Shown: positions 1-8,636, counted from the first letter of the stretch. The stretch: DNA of 18,603 nucleotides from Methanobacteriota archaeon (GCA_002683155.1 NYST01000006.1:6060-24662); one strand, 5' to 3'. The notes: generated from the sequence alone by a model not told the origin. Program-made: numbers and translations.

Positions 1-398
1 AGGAACAAGGCCACCGAAGTCAAGAGTGCGTATGTGTTTAGCCTAACATCGCCCCAGTCCCAAAAGACCCCCCATTCGACGGACCCCCATATCGGACCCG
101 ATATCAGGACCCCTAAACCGAACAGCAGACCAAGTTCAGAGCTAATGACGACCATAGCCCACCCCCTCTCAGAGCGCTTGACGTACCATGAAACGGCACC
201 AAGGAAGAGAAGGCAAAAGGACAGGAATGAGGACCATGCGAATGGTACGTGCCAGAATAGTATCCGATATGCCTCGGGGGCGTTCCAATTATCAGGGTCG
301 ACCAAAGGGGCTTGGAAGAATCCAAGGAAGGCCGTAATTGTGGCACATGATAGCCCCAATACAGTAATGACTACCGCTGAGTCTCTGTAATCTCCCAC
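1..398 (-). CDS. ccmC: Cytochrome c maturation protein CcmC (partial, runs off the left edge)
   Basis: The minus-strand frame from GTG at 398 stays open to base 1, giving about 132 residues, the N-terminal part of a CcmC-like heme-handling membrane protein. CcmC carries heme through the membrane and presents it to CcmE outside the cell. Visible marks are the HVPFAW motif (the family's conserved heme-ligand His followed by P and AW) and, further on, the tryptophan-rich motif WGVFWDWGDVRLNTY, matching the CcmC form WGxxWxWDxR. Hydrophobic segments separate them. GTG 398 is the first ATG, GTG or TTG after an in-frame stop inside the upstream gene. No Shine-Dalgarno site is visible before it. It lies 38 nt after the CcmA-CcmB fusion on the same strand, so cotranscription is likely. 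CcmF has a similar WxWD motif, but HVPFAW and the position next to CcmAB favour CcmC. Confidence 0.85.
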   Translation of the reverse strand, partial: MGDYRDSAVVITVLGLSCATITAFLGFFQAPLVDPDNWNAPEAYRILFWHVPFAWSSFLSFCLLFLGAVSWYVKRSERGWAMVVISSELGLLFGLGVLISGPIWGSVEWGVFWDWGDVRLNTYALLTSVALF

Positions 399-436
399 AG
401 GTGTGCGAAAAACAACATAGTGATGAATGCTGTTGG

Positions 437-1870
437 TCAGTAATCTGGAATCAAGATAGCAGAGAGCCAGACAAGAGCAGAGATTACGCTAGCAACGATA
501 CAAGTGACCAATGGTTCGTGAATTGATGTGCCCCAGGTCATCCCGTTGTCAATGATTGAAGAAAGTGCATCTGTCAATTCGAGGAAAGGCCAGACCATTA
601 CTACCAGCAGGAGTGGTGCAGGGGCGGCTGAAGACCTAGAAAGGTCGGAAACCAAGAGATGGAGGGCCGTAGATGCAATCGCCAAGTCCATCATGGCCAA
701 GGCGGGAATCCACAACCACGCCAGCACCTCGGAAGAAACTTGGGCATCAACAGATCCTGAAAGCACGAACCAGGAAAGGTATGTTACCGGGATCGGCAGA
801 ATAATCGAAGCCCCGGTAATTGAGAAAGCTGGTCTTGCCATCGGGCCGGCGACAGCATCCCACCAACGACCACAATCAGACTCGGAAAGCCTGGATACCA
901 ATGCGGGTGATGAGATCGATGCGATAAAGGCAGGAGCGAGTACCAAAGCAGAGAGGAGCCTGCTATCATGAGACTGTAGGTCGTAATCCATCAACAAGGC
1001 ATAAGAGAGTAGGATGGCAACAATTGCTGGGGTTGCCCTTCCAACTGTTTCTATGGGGTTTCGGATCTCCATTCTAATTGACCAACGGATTAGAGATGAG
1101 ATTGCGCGCTTCTCGGATGATTTGACGGGTTTGGGCAATTCACAGATTTCTCCGATTGACTTCCCGGGCGATTCACTCAGGATACTGTCTTCGATTGAAA
1201 TTATCCTATCTGCACATGACGAGAGGTCTTTGTCATGAGTTGCAAACAAAATACCATGATTCCGGGATGATAGCGCCCTAATCCACCCCTTCAGTATCTC
1301 TTTTGCGGAGTCGTCTAGACCTTCAGATGGCTCGTCTAGAAGGACTACTCTGGGAGTCTCGCTTAGTACTGCAGGGGCCAAGCCGCACAATATGGATAGT
1401 CTACGTCTGAGCCCGCCAGAAAGGTGTGCGACGCGATCGTCGGACCTATGGCGGAGGCCCCAGTGCCCCAATAGGACCTCTATTTTCTCCCTCCGAGGAT
1501 GAATGCCTGAGGCAGAAAGGGATACTTCCAATCTCTCTGAAACAGTCTCTTCACCAGAGATTCCACCCTTCTGAAGTGTCAGACCCATGGGGGGAGGAGG
1601 GTTTCTGCGACCATCCGAGTCCCTAACCAATATCGATTCCCCCTCATCATGCCAGATTACTTCCCCTGACCTCAATGGCAAGATTCCAGCAAAAGACTCG
1701 ATCAGGGTCGTCTTTCCAGATCCATTGTCACCCATTACTGAAACTACTTCTCCCGATCCTATGGTGGCAGAAGCACTATTCAGCACCACGGATGGTCCCC
1801 TGTGTACTTCTATCCCATTTACCTGGGCCAATGTCGATATGGGCATATTGTGCCGGCAGAGGACTGTCAT
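437..1870 (-). CDS. ccmAB: Fused heme ABC transporter CcmA-CcmB (ATPase plus membrane subunit)
   Basis: A 477-residue protein joins an ABC ATPase to a membrane domain. Residues 1-235 hold Walker A GDNGSGKT (47-54), Q-loop Q100, signature LSGGLRRR (150-157), Walker B VVLLDE (175-180) and H-loop H212. Residues 255-477 hold about six hydrophobic segments (near 280-295, 305-325, 350-370, 385-408, 417-432 and 455-473), matching the size and segment count of CcmB. In known systems CcmA and CcmB are separate subunits working with CcmC and CcmD to release heme-loaded CcmE. The ccmC-like gene directly downstream supports this reading. The start is either ATG 1870 or ATG 1846; the second puts the initiator just before the first ABC strand. 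A plain drug-type ABC exporter is the main alternative, but the context argues against it. Export of heme itself is not shown. Confidence 0.82.
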   Translation of the reverse strand: MTVLCRHNMPISTLAQVNGIEVHRGPSVVLNSASATIGSGEVVSVMGDNGSGKTTLIESFAGILPLRSGEVIWHDEGESILVRDSDGRRNPPPPMGLTLQKGGISGEETVSERLEVSLSASGIHPRREKIEVLLGHWGLRHRSDDRVAHLSGGLRRRLSILCGLAPAVLSETPRVVLLDEPSEGLDDSAKEILKGWIRALSSRNHGILFATHDKDLSSCADRIISIEDSILSESPGKSIGEICELPKPVKSSEKRAISSLIRWSIRMEIRNPIETVGRATPAIVAILLSYALLMDYDLQSHDSRLLSALVLAPAFIASISSPALVSRLSESDCGRWWDAVAGPMARPAFSITGASIILPIPVTYLSWFVLSGSVDAQVSSEVLAWLWIPALAMMDLAIASTALHLLVSDLSRSSAAPAPLLLVVMVWPFLELTDALSSIIDNGMTWGTSIHEPLVTCIVASVISALVWLSAILIPDY

Positions 1871-1897
1871 ATTGAGTGTTCCATAACTGCGAATCCC

Positions 1898-1906
1898 TCT
1901 TTAGAG
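1898..1906. promoter_or_regulatory. Weak TATA-like element between divergent ccmAB and rhomboid genes
   Basis: The short AT-rich string TCTTTAGAG is nearly self-complementary. Its centre is about 25 nt before the rhomboid ATG (1927) and about 32 nt before the ccmAB ATG (1870), near the spacing for archaeal TATA boxes with little or no leader. It is a poor TATA match, and another candidate on the minus strand (TTATGG, near 1884) would fit the ATG at 1846 instead. Confidence 0.3.
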
Positions 1907-1926
1907 CAAACATCTGGGACCAATCA

Positions 1927-2970
1927 ATGACCAGAGACACAGACTTTCTCTGGGAGCATTTAGAGACGATTGACTTTCTCTGGATTGCGATTCTCTTTTT
2001 GGCTGCGGTTGGACCGATATTCTACGCTGCCAGGAAAGGGGATAGTTTGGCGCTTGCAGTGGTTCTTTCTCTACTTCTTGTCCATTTCGTCCAGTACTTC
2101 TTGACAGTTCTCCAACACGAGTTCTTTGATTTCTTTCCTGTCGATATTTTCGGCCTGATACCTTCTTTGTCAGGGGAACCTTCGCATTTCCACCGGATGT
2201 TCACTTCTGCATGGTTGCATGCCGATTTTATCCATGTTCTTTTCAACATCCTCGTAATAGCATTGGCCGGAGTTCCCCTTGAGCAGAGGTTGGGGGCAAA
2301 GAGATGGTTTGCTGTATACTTCATGGGATTCCTTGGTGGGAACCTCGCTTGGGTCTTGACCCATCCAGACTCAGATACTCCCGCGATTGGGGCTAGTGGG
2401 GCTGCATTCGGACTTCTGGGGGCGTACATGGCCTGCTGGCCTGAGGACAAAATCGAATTCCCCCTACTTTTGCTAATCAAAGCTTGGCCCGTTTGGCTAA
2501 TTGCATTCATCCGACTAGGGATGGAAATTTTGCATATGTACACGATTCAGAGTGGCACTGCAGGAGAGGGTGATATAGCCCATATGGCACATGTGGGTGG
2601 GTTCTTCCTAGCTTACCTTTTCGCTAGACCCATCGCAAAGGGAGGGCCCAGTCCGATAGGAGATATTGGCGCTTCGGGAAAATCCTCTTCATTGTCGGAT
2701 GATATCAGAAAACAGGCTACTGCTAGGATGGGTAGTTTGCAAAATGACCCTTGGTCGTACGCGGGAAAGGACTTGGAAGGGAGCGCTGCAAGAATTCTGA
2801 CCAGACTTAGAGAAGAGGGGGACGAGTTGGAAACTAGGAGAGCCTGGCTAGAAGAGTTAGCTGAACACGTGATCTGTCCGGTTTGTGATGGGGAAATCAT
2901 CGCTATCGAAGATAGGGGGGTATGCAGGTTGAAATGCTCTCTTTCCCAGAGTCACATGAAGTGGCCATAA
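1927..2970 (+). CDS. Rhomboid-family intramembrane serine protease with C-terminal zinc ribbon
   Basis: A 347-residue membrane protein. The rhomboid core shows H98-x4-H103-x3-N107 (the oxyanion-side motif of the GlpG family), GASG with catalytic Ser157, and AHxGG with catalytic His222. A long loop at about 64-97 precedes the HxxxxHxxxN helix, as in GlpG. An extra hydrophobic segment near 18-36 suggests a 1+6 arrangement. Rhomboids cut transmembrane substrates within the bilayer. After the last membrane helix comes a roughly 110-residue tail, cytoplasmic by homology, with a charged helical stretch and then C317-x2-C320-x12-C333-x3-C337, which looks like a zinc site. ATG 1927 is preferred over GTG 1876: it gives a normal N-terminus and sits about 25 nt after a weak TATA-like string. 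The substrate is unknown. Confidence 0.9.
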   Translation: MTRDTDFLWEHLETIDFLWIAILFLAAVGPIFYAARKGDSLALAVVLSLLLVHFVQYFLTVLQHEFFDFFPVDIFGLIPSLSGEPSHFHRMFTSAWLHADFIHVLFNILVIALAGVPLEQRLGAKRWFAVYFMGFLGGNLAWVLTHPDSDTPAIGASGAAFGLLGAYMACWPEDKIEFPLLLLIKAWPVWLIAFIRLGMEILHMYTIQSGTAGEGDIAHMAHVGGFFLAYLFARPIAKGGPSPIGDIGASGKSSSLSDDIRKQATARMGSLQNDPWSYAGKDLEGSAARILTRLREEGDELETRRAWLEELAEHVICPVCDGEIIAIEDRGVCRLKCSLSQSHMKWP

Positions 2971-3001
2971 GTGGCAATCTGGCAAGCACGTACAGGTTGG
3001 A

Positions 3002-3009
3002 GTTATACA
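3002..3009 (+). promoter_or_regulatory. TATA box for the subtilase gene
   Basis: GTTATACA lies in the 68-nt gap after the rhomboid gene. With the usual archaeal spacing of about 26-27 nt it predicts transcription starting near 3030-3032, leaving a leader of under 10 nt before ATG 3039. The predicted start falls inside the palindrome at 3021-3039. Confidence 0.5.
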
Positions 3010-3020
3010 GGTCTTGACTT

Positions 3021-3039
3021 TGGCTCTCTTAGAGAGCCA
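3021..3039. promoter_or_regulatory. Perfect palindrome ending on the subtilase start codon (candidate operator)
   Basis: TGGCTCTCTTAGAGAGCCA is a perfect inverted repeat with two 9-nt arms around one central T. Its last A is the first base of the ATG at 3039, and it spans the transcription start predicted from the TATA box at 3002-3009. A repressor bound here would block transcription start. In RNA the full hairpin would form only if transcription begins at or before 3021. Confidence 0.5.
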
Positions 3040-6000
3040 TGGTCAGAGGTCGAGGAAAGTTCTTCCCATTTGTCATCGCGATTCTGGTTTTCTTGCTTGA
3101 TGTGCCCATAGGGGCTGCTCATGTTCCGGATGTAGAAGATTCTGAATCTTCTGTTTTTATCAGAAGCGAAAGGCCAACTATTCCGCCATTGATGTGCGGA
3201 GAAGAAGAATGCCAGAAAGATCGTAGCCCGTCCCATACGCCTGTTGATTCTAGCCCCCCAGCAATGGAATTTGGGTGGTGGGATGGTTTCTGGTCCGACT
3301 CGGACGCCAATGGTTTGGATGACAGGCTCCAACTTATCTTAGCAGGCGAGAGGGAGTCGGTCTCGCTTACTTCAATCGTTGGATCCGATGGCAGGGGCAC
3401 AGTAGCAATAATTGTCCACTATGCTTGGCACCCGGGAGAATCGGATATCAATTCATTGAGGGGCAAGATCGAGGAATATGGTTGGGAAAAGGAAGGATCT
3501 TGGTTCATGGTGATGGATCACCTAGATGCCATTGTCCTAGATCACGTTCCCATTAGTTCTCTTGTCGGCATATGGGGGCTAGATGGAGTGGTTCTTGTCG
3601 AGGAACAGAACGTCATCGTCCCATATCTGGATAAAGCGACGAAAGGGTCCAAGGTTAGGACCTCGGGAGTCTATGACGAGGCTTTGAGAGGCCTTGGTTA
3701 CCATGGATCTGGTAAAGTAATCGCGATTCTTGATACCGGTGTAGACAATGAGCACTTCTCACTTGACGATTTCTCGGACAACAACAAGGACAACACAAAG
3801 GAGCCAGATGACTTAGAGGACCCCAAATGGGTCGGAGGATGCGATGCAACGGGAGTGGGGCAATCAGGATGCAATGATGAGGACCCAGATGATGGGGATG
3901 GACACGGGACTCACGTAGCCGGAATAGCACTCGGAACTGGAGACTCCAGCCGGATTAATCAGGGGTACGCCCCGGGTTCTTATCTTGTCGATGTGAAAGT
4001 CATGGAAGACTATGGCGGAGGAAACTCCCAGTCAATTCTAGCCGGAATCCAGTGGGCAATTAATAACAAAGACACCGATTGGGGGAATAATGGATCAAGC
4101 AAAGGCATCCATGTACTTTCGATGTCCTTCGGAAGAGCTAGCACCGTTGGAGACAACAACGAAGATGGGACCTCAGCAGAAGGAAATCTGGTTAATCAGG
4201 CCTCAGAGAATGGTTTGGTCTGCGTAGCGGCAATTGGAAATGATGGGGCAAACAATGTTAACTCCGTAGGCGCGGCTGATACCTCAATCACCGTTGGATG
4301 GCTAGATGACAAGAATACGATAGAACGTAGCGATGACTCGATTAGCTCAAACTCAAACTATGGCCCGAGACTGGATGACGACGACGACGACTCTTGGGAC
4401 GAAATGAAACCCTGGGTAGTGGCACCCGGATCCAATATCAACTCTGCAGAGCATGCCGAATCATCTGGAATAATTCCGGGTTCAGACGTCAATAGGGCAA
4501 GTGATGACTACACGCAATTATCAGGATCCAGTATGTCCACTCCTGCAGTGGCCGGACTTGTGGCAATAATGCTAGAAATCGGCGAAATGCGCAAAATGCC
4601 ATTCATGGAGGAAGATAATCCTGGGATAGAGAGATATGAAGCCATAAGGAGTTTTCTCGCAAGTGGCTCTGAGTTCAGAGATGAATGGTCCACAGATGAT
4701 AAATGGCAAGGAAACAACTGGAACACCAAATATGGTTTCGGAATTATTGACGGCGGAAATGTGGCTAGTGAGATGTTCGGCTACACTGGAGGCGGCGGAG
4801 GCAATGAGACATCAGGACCCGGAGCGAACCAAGAGGGGCATTGGGTCGAGATAGAAAGTCCGTCAGCTTATTCATGGTTGGTGGAGGGAAGAGGGTACAA
4901 TCTGAGAGGCCATATCAACGAACATGGCGAGGACAATGGCACTATCGAGGAAGTCGTCGTAAGTGTGGAGATGGAATACAGGGAGACTTCCGACACGCCC
5001 AAGCAAAAGTCTACTCTGGTAAACTGGTCGAATCCCACGGGAATAGCCAACTGGACTACGCCATTCGAAGTTCCAGACCTTCCGGATGAATACACCGATG
5101 TTTCAGTAACAGGGATGGTTGCAGCGAGGAATGACATAGGCAGATGGAGCAATACAACTGAGTTCTTCTTCCCAGTGGGCAGAGTCAACATCTCGCTAGA
5201 AGGCCCTAGTGGCCAAGGCGATTTGGAAGGGAATGTGAGAGTTCATGGACAGTTCCATTCAATAGGAAATGCCACAATTCAATGGAGATTAGACAGCGAG
5301 GAATGGCAGGATGGTACATTTTACCACGATGGAGATTGGACAATAGAGGACCAAAAGGGAATGAGGCACGCAACATCCAGGTACAAAGGGGATGGTAGTC
5401 TCGATCCTGATTTCCAAGGTCACGCATATTGTTTCCATATGTTCAAAGCTCCTCAGAATTCTGGAAATGGAGTAGATTGCAAAGATGATGATGATGGATG
5501 GACTGAATGGAGTTTCAACTGGGACACGACACAGCACAAAGATGACGAATACCGAATCTCAGTAAGAGTTCTTAGCGCTGTTGGGGTGATTTCTAAAGAG
5601 ATCAGGAGGGTTGTCAAAGTCGACAACATAGACCCTATGCCAGACTTGATTTTTGTTAGTAAATCTATTTCAGTCCAGGAGTTCGGCATTCCGATGCAGG
5701 AATCATTCGTCAACACGTTCTTGGAAGTCAGGGCCACGATTAGGAATACAGGGGACAAAGCTGCCACCGACGTCGGGGTAATTCTGGAAGAATGGGGAGA
5801 AAGGCGAGACGAGTATGTGATTTCAAACATAGACTCCGGCCAGTTCGTTGAAGTCGTACTGTATTGGAATCCGATGGACTCAGGTGACGCCCTCATATCC
5901 ATAACCATCGACCCCCTGAATTCGATCCAAGAGTTAGACGACAGCAACAACGACCTTGTCGGTTCCTTCTCCGTCAACCCGAGGCCACCCGGGGTCGACC

Positions 6001-7997
6001 TTGCGATTCGGCCGGGATCAATCTCTGCAGTGACGGTGTCTAGCCCGATTCCAAGACCTGGTGAGTCTGCAGTTATCCAAGCGAGAGTAGACAACCTAGG
6101 CTCACAGGATGCAGTCGGAGTCTCAGGTTCTCTGGAAATAATGACAGATAGGGGGTGGCAATTGATTGGAAATTCAACCACTCCACTAGTACTGGGAGGG
6201 TCTCACTCGATGATTTCTTTTCCCTTTTCTCCAAATGCCACGGGACCACTAGACGTTAGGGTGAGTGTCATTTTGGAAAGCGGAGGGGACAATGACTGGT
6301 CGAATAACGAACGCCTCAAGACCATTCTCATCGATAGTACGACCCTGTCGGGACCGAGGAATGCTGACCTCAATCCCGGGGAGGCACCCCTTGCCATAGT
6401 AAGCCTAGACAGCGAAGAGGGCGACGATCTGTTAATTGGCGAGAAAGACGGGTCTCTTTTCATGTACAAACTAACTGAGAGCAAATCGTTAATTGAATGC
6501 AATAGCGTGATTGAGGAACGATGGTCGGGAGACATTGCAATAGTCGGAACTGACGAAGGTTTTGCACATATTGTTTGGACAAGACGCTACTTGGGGCCAA
6601 ACTGGTACCTAATGCAGACTCTGAGTTACTCCACCATCGACTCAACTTGTAGAATTGCCCCCCCTCAGGACCTGCTTCCGGGAATTCCGCTTTCTGATGG
6701 CAAATATTGGGGCATAGACATGGACATCAGGGATTCGGAAATTCTTGTTTCCGGATATCACAGGGACGTTTTCAGCGGAGGTAGCCTAGAAGACGAGACC
6801 AACATCTTCCTACTCCATTCAGAAAACCCCCTGTCCTCAGATGACTGGAATCTTCAAGCTGAAATAATCCAGAACATCGAGGCCGACCCTTATCAGAATG
6901 ATCCACTATCTATCGAATTTGGCCATGAACAGGCCCATATCCTATACCAAACAGTCAGAAATGACACCACTGGGAAGGACAGGCTTGGCGTTTGGTACTC
7001 TCATGGCGAGATTGGCCAGGAGAAGTGGACATATCGTAAAGCAGTAGGTGATGAGGCTGCCCTCCCTGTGCTGACAGTTATCGAAGATGATGGCGAGGAT
7101 ACCTTGGTATCGCTATGGAGAGAAGGGGACCCCCAAGACTCCGAGCTTATCGTTTTTGTAACGGATTCAAATTTCGTCACCATTGACGGAATGGAAACAA
7201 GAATTCCGGCAAGAGGAATGGCAGGAATCGGCATAGTAGAATCGGATAGGGGGATTCAGGTCCTATTTGACAGAGTCGGGGCAAGTGGCCCCCAAGTAGA
7301 GTACGGGTTAATTGACTATGATGATGGTTGGATAGGCCTCTCCAACACATTATTCAGAGGCCAATACAAGTCTATAGACAGGTCAGAAGATTCTGGAGAA
7401 ACCATGATGATGGTCTCAGCATCTGATGGCTGGCAAATTAGGACTTTGATAGATGACGGTTCCTCCAAACGCGAAGGAAATCTAGCCGATCAGCTAAGAT
7501 CATCTCTCGGCTTGGATAAAGAGAGTTTCGAGATTCTAGTAATTGGTGTCGCAATGGCTGTCCTCATTCTTGGAATGGTGACCTTGGTCGGAGTTTCCGC
7601 TCAGGGAGTCAGATGGATGGGTAGAAGGGGGTCCATTGACAAGGATGCCAGCGTAGTGATGGAGGATGACGTAGTTGATCTAGTAGGTGAAACCGATTTG
7701 TCGATTGCTTCAGACGAGGTCGAAATAGTCCGAGGTGAGGAGGATGTGCCCCCATTAAGCGGGCGCGATAGCAGGAGGGCAAGGAGAGAAAAGAGAGGTT
7801 ATGAGGATAAGGCCGTGCTAGAAAATGGGGAGATAGAAACCATTGATGCGGCATTTGAAATCCCTATTCCCGCATCTCCAATGGCGCCCCAAAATGCAGG
7901 CCAAGTAAACTGCCCAGGATGTGGTAGCAGGTTCGCCAGGGAGCCCGGAGTAATGTCAACTAGGTGTCCTGTTTGTGGCTCGAAAATCGATCTCTGA
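3039..7997 (+). CDS. Large exported, membrane-anchored subtilisin-like serine protease (S8) with CARDB domains and cytoplasmic zinc ribbon
   Basis: A 1652-residue protein. Residues 1-27 are a signal peptide. D87-S-D-x-N91-G-x-D94 is a calcium-loop-like motif. Residues about 115-200 resemble an inhibitor-I9-type propeptide. The subtilase domain (about 215-590) has catalytic Asp232 (LDTGVD), His289 (GHGTHVAG), oxyanion Asn401 (GNDG) and Ser498 (GSSMSTP), so it should be active. Residues about 590-865 look like beta-sandwich regions. Two CARDB-like adhesion modules follow (about 869-980 and 985-1098), then a region with repeating short strands to about 1490 that may be a beta-propeller (weak). 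One membrane helix at 1497-1520 leads to a charged cytoplasmic tail ending in a zinc ribbon, C1625-x2-C1628-x14-C1643-x2-C1646. It probably degrades proteins at the cell surface. The maf gene starts 9 nt downstream. An inducible promoter with operator is suggested by 3002-3039. Confidence 0.93.
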   Translation: MVRGRGKFFPFVIAILVFLLDVPIGAAHVPDVEDSESSVFIRSERPTIPPLMCGEEECQKDRSPSHTPVDSSPPAMEFGWWDGFWSDSDANGLDDRLQLILAGERESVSLTSIVGSDGRGTVAIIVHYAWHPGESDINSLRGKIEEYGWEKEGSWFMVMDHLDAIVLDHVPISSLVGIWGLDGVVLVEEQNVIVPYLDKATKGSKVRTSGVYDEALRGLGYHGSGKVIAILDTGVDNEHFSLDDFSDNNKDNTKEPDDLEDPKWVGGCDATGVGQSGCNDEDPDDGDGHGTHVAGIALGTGDSSRINQGYAPGSYLVDVKVMEDYGGGNSQSILAGIQWAINNKDTDWGNNGSSKGIHVLSMSFGRASTVGDNNEDGTSAEGNLVNQASENGLVCVAAIGNDGANNVNSVGAADTSITVGWLDDKNTIERSDDSISSNSNYGPRLDDDDDDSWDEMKPWVVAPGSNINSAEHAESSGIIPGSDVNRASDDYTQLSGSSMSTPAVAGLVAIMLEIGEMRKMPFMEEDNPGIERYEAIRSFLASGSEFRDEWSTDDKWQGNNWNTKYGFGIIDGGNVASEMFGYTGGGGGNETSGPGANQEGHWVEIESPSAYSWLVEGRGYNLRGHINEHGEDNGTIEEVVVSVEMEYRETSDTPKQKSTLVNWSNPTGIANWTTPFEVPDLPDEYTDVSVTGMVAARNDIGRWSNTTEFFFPVGRVNISLEGPSGQGDLEGNVRVHGQFHSIGNATIQWRLDSEEWQDGTFYHDGDWTIEDQKGMRHATSRYKGDGSLDPDFQGHAYCFHMFKAPQNSGNGVDCKDDDDGWTEWSFNWDTTQHKDDEYRISVRVLSAVGVISKEIRRVVKVDNIDPMPDLIFVSKSISVQEFGIPMQESFVNTFLEVRATIRNTGDKAATDVGVILEEWGERRDEYVISNIDSGQFVEVVLYWNPMDSGDALISITIDPLNSIQELDDSNNDLVGSFSVNPRPPGVDLAIRPGSISAVTVSSPIPRPGESAVIQARVDNLGSQDAVGVSGSLEIMTDRGWQLIGNSTTPLVLGGSHSMISFPFSPNATGPLDVRVSVILESGGDNDWSNNERLKTILIDSTTLSGPRNADLNPGEAPLAIVSLDSEEGDDLLIGEKDGSLFMYKLTESKSLIECNSVIEERWSGDIAIVGTDEGFAHIVWTRRYLGPNWYLMQTLSYSTIDSTCRIAPPQDLLPGIPLSDGKYWGIDMDIRDSEILVSGYHRDVFSGGSLEDETNIFLLHSENPLSSDDWNLQAEIIQNIEADPYQNDPLSIEFGHEQAHILYQTVRNDTTGKDRLGVWYSHGEIGQEKWTYRKAVGDEAALPVLTVIEDDGEDTLVSLWREGDPQDSELIVFVTDSNFVTIDGMETRIPARGMAGIGIVESDRGIQVLFDRVGASGPQVEYGLIDYDDGWIGLSNTLFRGQYKSIDRSEDSGETMMMVSASDGWQIRTLIDDGSSKREGNLADQLRSSLGLDKESFEILVIGVAMAVLILGMVTLVGVSAQGVRWMGRRGSIDKDASVVMEDDVVDLVGETDLSIASDEVEIVRGEEDVPPLSGRDSRRARREKRGYEDKAVLENGEIETIDAAFEIPIPASPMAPQNAGQVNCPGCGSRFAREPGVMSTRCPVCGSKIDL

Positions 7998-8009
7998 GGT
8001 TAGGGGATG
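7995..8009 (+). promoter_or_regulatory. Fused stop codon and ribosome-binding site at the subtilase/maf junction
   Basis: TGAGGT contains the subtilase stop (TGA) and a Shine-Dalgarno core (GAGGT, 7996-8000), six nt before ATG 8007. The layout is identical at the sufC/sufB and sufB/sufD junctions and fits coupled translation. Confidence 0.65.
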
Positions 8010-8636
8010 GTCACAATTCTTCTCGCTTCTGAATCCGAAAGGAGGAGGGATATGATGAGGGCCCTCCCAGAATCAGATGGGGGGAATTTACTATTCGGAG
8101 TTCTGGGAGAACCAGAACCTGAACCTTCGATGAGTCTTGCAGTCAATCTTCAGGTCGAAGCATCATGCATTCACAAGGCCAGGTCTGCCGTATTGGAATT
8201 TGGCCCCAATGAGGCGAATGGAGTAGAAATTATTGTGGTGTCAGACACTCTAGTCGAGGATCCCGATGATTGCCTGGTTGCATTGGGCAAACCAAGGGAC
8301 AAAATTAGTGCTACTTCGACCCTGATTAGGCTCTCTGGAAGGAGACACAAAGTTTGGTCATCCACGGCAATTATCTCTAGAAATAGGCCTGGCATGCATG
8401 TTGGCCTGGGTTGGATGGCTGAGGTCTGGACTGATTTCGCAATAGTTGAATTTGATGAAATAGGAGTGGATGGAATGGAGGAACTGATAGGGACGGAATC
8501 ATGGGTTGGTAAGGCTGGGGGTTATGATTTGGCCGGAAAGGCGGGCTCTTTTTCGAGAGTAATAGAGGGTGTTGATGTTACTGTTCTGGGTTTCTCGGCA
8601 AGGGGATTTGACGAAATCAGGAGATTGTTTCTCTAA
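8007..8636 (+). CDS. maf: Maf/Ham1-like nucleoside triphosphate pyrophosphatase
   Basis: A 209-residue cytoplasmic protein with the Maf pattern. It has the N-terminal LASESERRR (family form LASxSPRR), the AxxKA-like stretch near 53-58, SDTLV with the probable catalytic Asp80, GKPRD (94-98) followed by a helix and LSG-x2-H (110-114), and the C-terminal GKAGGYDLAGKAG (168-180). Maf proteins hydrolyse non-canonical or modified NTPs to the monophosphate plus pyrophosphate and so clean the nucleotide pool; some act on dTTP and UTP. Length fits the family (about 190-210). It follows the subtilase at a 9-nt gap with a stop/SD fusion, so the two are likely co-translated, although no functional link is obvious. 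Its last 4 nt overlap the end of the convergent nfu gene. Confidence 0.88.
   Translation: MVTILLASESERRRDMMRALPESDGGNLLFGVLGEPEPEPSMSLAVNLQVEASCIHKARSAVLEFGPNEANGVEIIVVSDTLVEDPDDCLVALGKPRDKISATSTLIRLSGRRHKVWSSTAIISRNRPGMHVGLGWMAEVWTDFAIVEFDEIGVDGMEELIGTESWVGKAGGYDLAGKAGSFSRVIEGVDVTVLGFSARGFDEIRRLFL

Noticed and set aside
34..390. Plus-strand frame of 118 residues and a minus-strand frame at 113-346 near the left edge
   Set aside because: Both overlap the ccmC frame, which has recognisable family motifs; their own translations are low-complexity, Pro/Ser/His-rich and without any domain.
528..971. Plus-strand frame of 147 residues inside the CcmA-CcmB gene
   Set aside because: Antisense to the CcmB membrane helices; no domain and no promoter.
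1876..1926. GTG start giving 17 extra residues on the rhomboid
   Set aside because: The added residues are polar and without pattern; ATG 1927 is a better start codon and fits the promoter spacing.
4372..4401. Short GAC/GAT repeat encoding a run of Asp in the subtilase
   Set aside because: A low-complexity acidic loop within the protease domain, common in surface proteins of this kind; not a repeat element.
5453..6181. Minus-strand frame of 242 residues inside the subtilase gene
   Set aside because: The opposite strand has the intact subtilase frame with CARDB motifs; this one is Ser/Thr-rich antisense translation with no recognisable feature.
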